Shown piece by piece: positions 32,312 through 36,002 of a DNA stretch of 36,002 nt. Each line of letters opens with the position of its first letter. Position 1 is the first letter of the stretch. The stretch is taken from positions 1 through 36,002 of the forward strand of contig CAZDNW010000012.1 in the NCBI GenBank assembly GCA_964506905.1, written 5' to 3'. The stretch comes from JALWZX01 sp964506905. GTDB lineage: Bacteria; Patescibacteriota; WWE3; 2-01-FULL-39-13. Below the pieces are notes generated by a model, which did no database searches, was not told the origin of the DNA, and saw only the letters and a list, made by a program, of their open reading frames with translations. A program made the translations under genes and the position numbers.

Positions 32312-32570
32312 ATTATAGTGATTTGTAATAAAGTTTAATTTGTGAATATGCAGTCATTTTTTCTTGTTTTCGCGTTGCTCGAAAAGTAAAAAATGCCACT
32401 GAAGATTTGAAGAATAGATTATAGTGATTTGTAATAAAGTTTAATTTGTGAATATGCAGTCATTTTTTCTTGTTCTCGCGTTGCTCGAAAAGTAAAAAAT
32501 GCCACGGAAGATTTGAAGTATAGATTGTAATAGTTTGTAATAAAATTTAGCTTGTGAATAGACAGTAATT
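32281..32570 (+). repeat. Tandem 106-bp repeat starting inside the end of secA
   Basis: Copy 1 at 32281-32386, copy 2 at 32387-32492, and a decayed third copy from 32493 to about 32570. Copies 1 and 2 differ at only two positions. Each unit begins with the last ten codons of secA (KKCHGRFEE, stop), so the gene end has been copied into the downstream spacer; copy 2 changes the Gly codon GGA to TGA. Across each unit junction an imperfect hairpin forms, for example CATTTTTT and TTTTCG with CGAAAA and AAAAAATG at 32355-32395 around CGTTGCT. There are no unique spacers, so this is not a CRISPR array. It fills the secA-pcm spacer, which otherwise holds only the pcm promoter. Confidence 0.95.
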
Positions 32571-32599
32571 TGTTCTACCTCGTTAACACTTTCCAATCC

Positions 32600-32628
32600 T
32601 TGATATTATTTTCATATCGTATTATAAG
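32600..32628 (+). promoter_or_regulatory. pcm promoter
   Basis: TTGATA (32600-32605), a 17-base spacer and TATAAG (32623-32628), ending exactly six bases before ATG 32635. Confidence 0.7.
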
Positions 32629-32634
32629 TTAAAT

Positions 32635-33267
32635 ATGAATAAATCATATGATGATTTGCTTGATGAATTAGTACAGCAAGGTATATTAGAAAAAAACACA
32701 AGATTATATTATGCATTCGAAAAATTTGACAGAGCTGATTTTGTTAGAGAAGAAGATAGGCAAAATGCATATATGAATACCCCTTTATATATTGGTTACG
32801 GTCAGACTGTTTCACAGCCATATACCATAGCATTTATGTTAAAACTTTTAGAAGTTCAACCTGGAAATAAAGTTTTGGAGGTTGGATATGGTTCTGGATG
32901 GCAAACAGCAATTTTAACTGATTTGGTTCAACCAAATGGTGAAGTTCATGCTACTGAACTAGTTCCTGAAATAAAAAAGTTTGGCGAAAAGAACTTAAAA
33001 AAGTATAATTTAGACTTAAATGGGAATTTGTTTTTATATCAAGCTAAAAAGGGTGATTTAGGTGTTAAAAAAGAATGCCCATTTGATAGAATTATTAGTG
33101 GAGCTTCAGCATTAAGTTTGCCACAACAGTTAATAGATCAACTTAAATCAGGTGGAATAATGGTTTTGCCAGTAAAAAACTCAATTTTAAAGGTTGTTAA
33201 AACAAATGAGAAAGATTTTACAGTTGAAGAATATCCTGGGTTTGTATTTGTTCCTTTAATCACCTAA
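32635..33267 (+). CDS. pcm: Protein-L-isoaspartate O-methyltransferase
   Basis: 210 residues. It methylates isoaspartyl residues in aged proteins using S-adenosylmethionine, starting their repair. Family features: FDRADFV, YGQTVSQPYTIAFMLKLLEV, the SAM-binding VLEVGYGSGWQTAIL (about 81-95), ATELVPEI, FDRIISGASA (usual 'D.Ii..aa'), and LPQQLIDQLKSGGIMVLPV. The C-terminal strand pair ends YPGFVFVPLI. It is a single gene downstream of the secA repeat, convergent with pyrD; the stop codons are 11 bases apart. Confidence 0.93.
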   Translation: MNKSYDDLLDELVQQGILEKNTRLYYAFEKFDRADFVREEDRQNAYMNTPLYIGYGQTVSQPYTIAFMLKLLEVQPGNKVLEVGYGSGWQTAILTDLVQPNGEVHATELVPEIKKFGEKNLKKYNLDLNGNLFLYQAKKGDLGVKKECPFDRIISGASALSLPQQLIDQLKSGGIMVLPVKNSILKVVKTNEKDFTVEEYPGFVFVPLIT

Positions 33268-33278
33268 TTTGAATTATT

Positions 33279-34406
33279 TTATTTGTGAAAATTACAACCT
33301 ATTGCTTCTGAAATGTTAGAAAACCCATTTTTTTTCAACATTTTAACTAAATCCTTATTAATTTTACCGATTAATTGTGGTCCTTCAAATACCATTCCTG
33401 TAATAAGTTGCACTAACGATGCCCCATTTTTGATTTTTTCATAAGCATCTTGTGCATTAAATACTCCTCCTGTACCAATAAATATTGTGTGGTTTTTATA
33501 ATCCTTATACATATTGCGTAATAGCTTATCAGCATTTTTTTGTGTTGGCTTTCCGCTAAAATTTCCTTTTAGATTTTTTACACTCTCTATTTCTGTTTTA
33601 TCAAAATATGGATTTGTTCTGTCTTTTACTAAGTTGGAAAATATGAAACCTGATATACCGTTTTCTATTCCTATTTTAATGAGTTTGCTAGCGTGATTTA
33701 AAGTTAATTCGTTAGCCATTTTCACAAATAAAGGTTGTTTTATATTTAAATTTTTGATTTCCTTCAATAAATCTTCATAGTTTTTTAAATCAGCAAAGCT
33801 TTCTGTAATTCTAGAATTTGGACAGCTTATATTTATTTCAAAATATTTTAAATATGTTTTTGATTTAAAAACTTCAAATCCATTTATATAATCATCAATT
33901 GCTTTTGAAATAGTATCAATTTCTGGAATATTTGTGCTTCCTACACTTAATCCCACAGTTTTATCATGCAAGTTCATTTTATCTAGTCGCTTTGCGACAG
34001 CTTCGGCACCTTCTGATTTAAAACCTTTATTTACAAGTAATGATTTGGATTTAGGAAGTCTTGCTAATCTTGGGGGTTTATTACCCTCGTATTGTTGAAA
34101 AGTAACAGTACCAACAGTATTAAATCCAAAACCTATATAATACATGGTTTCAGCTAAGTGACCATCATAATCAAAACCAGCCGATAAACCGATTGGATTC
34201 GCAAAGTCTATTCCAAGTATCTTTTGCTTTAGTTTAGGGTTTTCATACCTAAATGTTTTTAAGAGTAAACTTTTGGTTGTGTTGTTTTTTGTTAATTGCT
34301 TTCCTAATTTAGTGAAATGATTATGAACATCTTCAGCATCTTTTTTGAAAAGAATCGGTTTAATTAAGTTCTTATAAGTTAAGTTTATTGGTTTATTTGC
34401 TACCAT
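33279..34406 (-). CDS. pyrD: Dihydroorotate dehydrogenase, class 2-like architecture
   Basis: 375 residues. It oxidises dihydroorotate to orotate in pyrimidine synthesis with FMN. The N-terminal extension (YKNLIKPILFKKDAEDVHNH) matches the helical domain of membrane-associated class 2 enzymes. FMN-barrel features: FANPIGLSAGFDYDG, FNTVGTVTFQQYEGN, the active-site loop INISCPNS (191-198), FVKMANEL, and IGTGGVFNAQDAYEKIKNGA with LVQLITGMVFEGP. The loop residue that acts as base is Ser in class 2 enzymes (SSPN) and Cys in class 1 (SCPN); here it is Cys195. The gene starts four bases after the M16 peptidase stop, so both are probably one operon. No other pyrimidine genes are visible. Confidence 0.9.
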   Translation of the reverse strand: MVANKPINLTYKNLIKPILFKKDAEDVHNHFTKLGKQLTKNNTTKSLLLKTFRYENPKLKQKILGIDFANPIGLSAGFDYDGHLAETMYYIGFGFNTVGTVTFQQYEGNKPPRLARLPKSKSLLVNKGFKSEGAEAVAKRLDKMNLHDKTVGLSVGSTNIPEIDTISKAIDDYINGFEVFKSKTYLKYFEINISCPNSRITESFADLKNYEDLLKEIKNLNIKQPLFVKMANELTLNHASKLIKIGIENGISGFIFSNLVKDRTNPYFDKTEIESVKNLKGNFSGKPTQKNADKLLRNMYKDYKNHTIFIGTGGVFNAQDAYEKIKNGASLVQLITGMVFEGPQLIGKINKDLVKMLKKNGFSNISEAIGCNFHK

Positions 34407-34410
34407 AATT

Positions 34411-35706
34411 TTATTTAGTTATTAATTTACGCATATAAGATGTCATAGAATTGTTTGTGTTTCCATAGGCTAGTGCACCTGCTTTATTAAGTTTATATAT
34501 AGTTCCAATATATTCGTTAACTTCTTTTAAGGATAAGCTCTTCATTATATCAATATAATCCTGCAGACTTAAAATATCTTTATTGTAAAACTTATGCGTT
34601 TTTATTAAATTAGCAATGGCATATACATTATCATATCTTACCAAGTTATTATTAATAATATAATCCTTAAAATGATTAAGTTCGTCTTTTGTTATGCCCT
34701 TTTCATTAAATCGTTTAATCTCTTCAACCGTTATTGCAAACACCTTTTTAAATTGTTCAGGTTTACAGTTTGCACTTATTGAAATTACACCTGTTTTATA
34801 TGTTGAATCATGGTGTACTGTAATTCCATACAATAGCCCTTCTTTTTCTCGTAGTCTATTCATTAAACGGCTTGTAAATGGACCCCCAAGTATATTTAAG
34901 GATAAACTTAACAATCTAGATTCTTTATGTGTTAAATCTTTTATACCCTTATATGGAATCGTGATTGTATTAAATACAAGATCAGTTTTTTCTTTATCGT
35001 TTTTTGATTTAAAAACATTATTTTTAATTAATTGTTTTGGATATTCTGTATGTGTCTTTTTATTTTCTATATTTCCGAATTTTTCTTTTATGAATTTTAG
35101 GGTTTTAGTTTTATTAAAGTTTCCAACAACTACTAAAAGGAGTCTATCAGGCGAATGATAGATATCTCTTAATATCTTTAACTCATTAGTTGAAAAGCGC
35201 TTTATATTTTTTTCGTTTCCGAGTATTGGAAATAAGTAAGGTGTCTTATTTTTTGCAAGTGATTTTACTATAAATCTATGGTTTCTAAACCAAATTTTAT
35301 CAAATCTTTTGTGAAGTTCATCTAAAACTATCGTTTTTTCTATTTCTATATATTCTGGATTGAATGTACTTTTATATAAAACTTCAAAAATAAAATCTAT
35401 TCCAAATTCCACTTTATTATATGGTACTGTTATATAATATTCCAATATCTCATATCCAGTTGAAGCATTATACATTCCACCTAATTGTTCCAAAAGGGCA
35501 TTTAACTCAATTTTATTCGGCCATTTTTCCGTTGCCTGCATTGCAGTGTGTTCTAAAAAATGAGTAACACCTGACGTTTTTGATGTTTCAAAAGCTGCCC
35601 CCGATTTTAACATTGCGGATATTGTTGCAGAATACGGTTCTTTACTTGGGATTAGTAATACTTCAGCACCATTTTTTAATTTATGCAATTCATAATTAAA
35701 TTTCAT
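34411..35706 (-). CDS. M16-family zinc peptidase
   Basis: 431 residues, a single-chain M16 (insulinase/processing peptidase-like) protein with two homologous halves. The inverted zinc motif is HFLEH in VTHFLEHTAMQATEKWPN, and the third ligand Glu is expected in IEKTIVLDELHKRFD. The C-terminal half carries GPFTSRLMNRLREKEGLLYG, the usual M16 phrase containing the Arg and Tyr that hold substrate. No signal peptide, so it acts in the cytoplasm. It probably degrades peptides. On the minus strand TAAACT (35713-35718) ends six bases before the ATG, indicating a leaderless start. Confidence 0.94.
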   Translation of the reverse strand: MKFNYELHKLKNGAEVLLIPSKEPYSATISAMLKSGAAFETSKTSGVTHFLEHTAMQATEKWPNKIELNALLEQLGGMYNASTGYEILEYYITVPYNKVEFGIDFIFEVLYKSTFNPEYIEIEKTIVLDELHKRFDKIWFRNHRFIVKSLAKNKTPYLFPILGNEKNIKRFSTNELKILRDIYHSPDRLLLVVVGNFNKTKTLKFIKEKFGNIENKKTHTEYPKQLIKNNVFKSKNDKEKTDLVFNTITIPYKGIKDLTHKESRLLSLSLNILGGPFTSRLMNRLREKEGLLYGITVHHDSTYKTGVISISANCKPEQFKKVFAITVEEIKRFNEKGITKDELNHFKDYIINNNLVRYDNVYAIANLIKTHKFYNKDILSLQDYIDIMKSLSLKEVNEYIGTIYKLNKAGALAYGNTNNSMTSYMRKLITK

Positions 35707-35753
35707 AAAATGAGTTTAGCATAATTAGACGATTAGTCATTATTAATTAAGAT

Positions 35754-36002
35754 TTATAGGTATCCTTGTTTTTGAATTTCAAAAGCTTCTTTGTATTTTC
35801 CGTTTATTTTAATTAATTCTTCATGGGTTCCGTCTTCAATTATCTTACCGTTATCTATAACAATTATTCTTTGGGCATTTCTTACTGTAGAAAATCTGTG
35901 AGAAATGATAATTACAGTTTTTTCTTCGGCAAATTCAAATAATTTATTAAATATGTGGAATTCTGCTTTTGGATCTATAGCACTAGTTGGTTCATCTAAA
36001 AT
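35754..36002 (-). CDS. ABC transporter ATP-binding protein, C-terminal part (partial)
   Basis: The last 82 codons of an ABC ATPase entering from the right edge. Visible on the minus strand: Walker B and D-loop ILDEPTSAIDPKAE, the H-loop ISHRFSTVRNAQRI, then DNGKIIEDGTHEELIKINGKY, which is typical of exporter-type ABC proteins (membrane domain fused upstream). Walker A and signature motifs lie beyond the window. It ends FEIQKQGYL at the TAA (35754-35756). The M16 peptidase lies downstream on the same strand but has its own promoter-like box. Confidence 0.93.
   Translation of the reverse strand: MLDEPTSAIDPKAEFHIFNKLFEFAEEKTVIIISHRFSTVRNAQRIIVIDNGKIIEDGTHEELIKINGKYKEAFEIQKQGYL

Noticed and set aside
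32281..32570. Possible CRISPR array
   Set aside because: The repeats are 106 bases, contiguous, and begin inside secA codons. There are no unique spacers and no cas genes.
1..36002. Recoded UGA (Gly or Trp)
   Set aside because: TGA ends genes at 5245 and 28415, and tryptophan is encoded by TGG throughout, so the standard bacterial code applies.

Overview
The window is AT-rich, densely coded DNA that looks like a chromosome segment from a Candidate Phyla Radiation (Patescibacteria) bacterium. This rests on the mix of genes (DUF2207 protein, VanW protein, sortase with a giant LPxTG protein, compact enzymes, small unrecognised membrane proteins) and on start signals typical of leaderless transcription. 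The lineage is an inference. TAA, TAG and TGA all serve as stops, so UGA is not recoded, which argues against Gracilibacteria and Absconditabacteria.

Layout. 1-1006: end of a sensor histidine kinase, then a small secreted Met/Gly-rich protein. 1103-15843: an envelope block with a DUF2207 membrane protein, a YvlD/alkaline-phosphatase-superfamily fusion, a giant surface protein of about 2970 residues, its likely sortase, and a membrane-anchored DsbA-like protein. 15952-18916: a YgjP-like metalloprotease-fold protein, a VanW protein and a convergent anchored protein. 19055-19463: an unusual GC-rich small gene with matched 5' and 3' RNA elements. 19487-22124: a possible sigma-region-2-like small protein, a phosphoesterase, tgt and a membrane protein. 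22220-27811: tRNA-Glu, two GreA paralogues, a lysS-HD fusion, a small possibly frameshifted gene, and serS behind a T-box leader. 27897-33267: PAP2 phosphatase, uppP, a small anchored protein, secA with a tandem repeat at its 3' end, and pcm. 33279-36002 (minus strand): ABC transporter ATPase (partial), M16 peptidase and pyrD.

How the genes fit together. SecA exports the surface protein and the sortase is placed to anchor it. The DsbA-like protein could handle disulfides outside the cell, and PAP2 and UppP recycle the undecaprenyl carrier. Around the tRNA the genes serve translation and transcription (tRNA-Glu, GreA pair, LysRS, SerRS, Tgt).

Most notable observations: (1) the DsbA-like protein reads as a circular permutation, with the cis-Pro half before the CPFC half; (2) the giant surface protein carries an internal LPATG sorting signal followed by a second signal-peptide-like segment and a second secreted domain, like a polyprotein; (3) the GC-rich small gene has an 11-nt leader element perfectly complementary to its own terminator loop; (4) the serS T-box leader has a 10-nt segment perfectly complementary to the serS start codon region; (5) many genes have a -10 box ending exactly six bases before the start codon, while a few exported or odd genes have strong Shine-Dalgarno sites.
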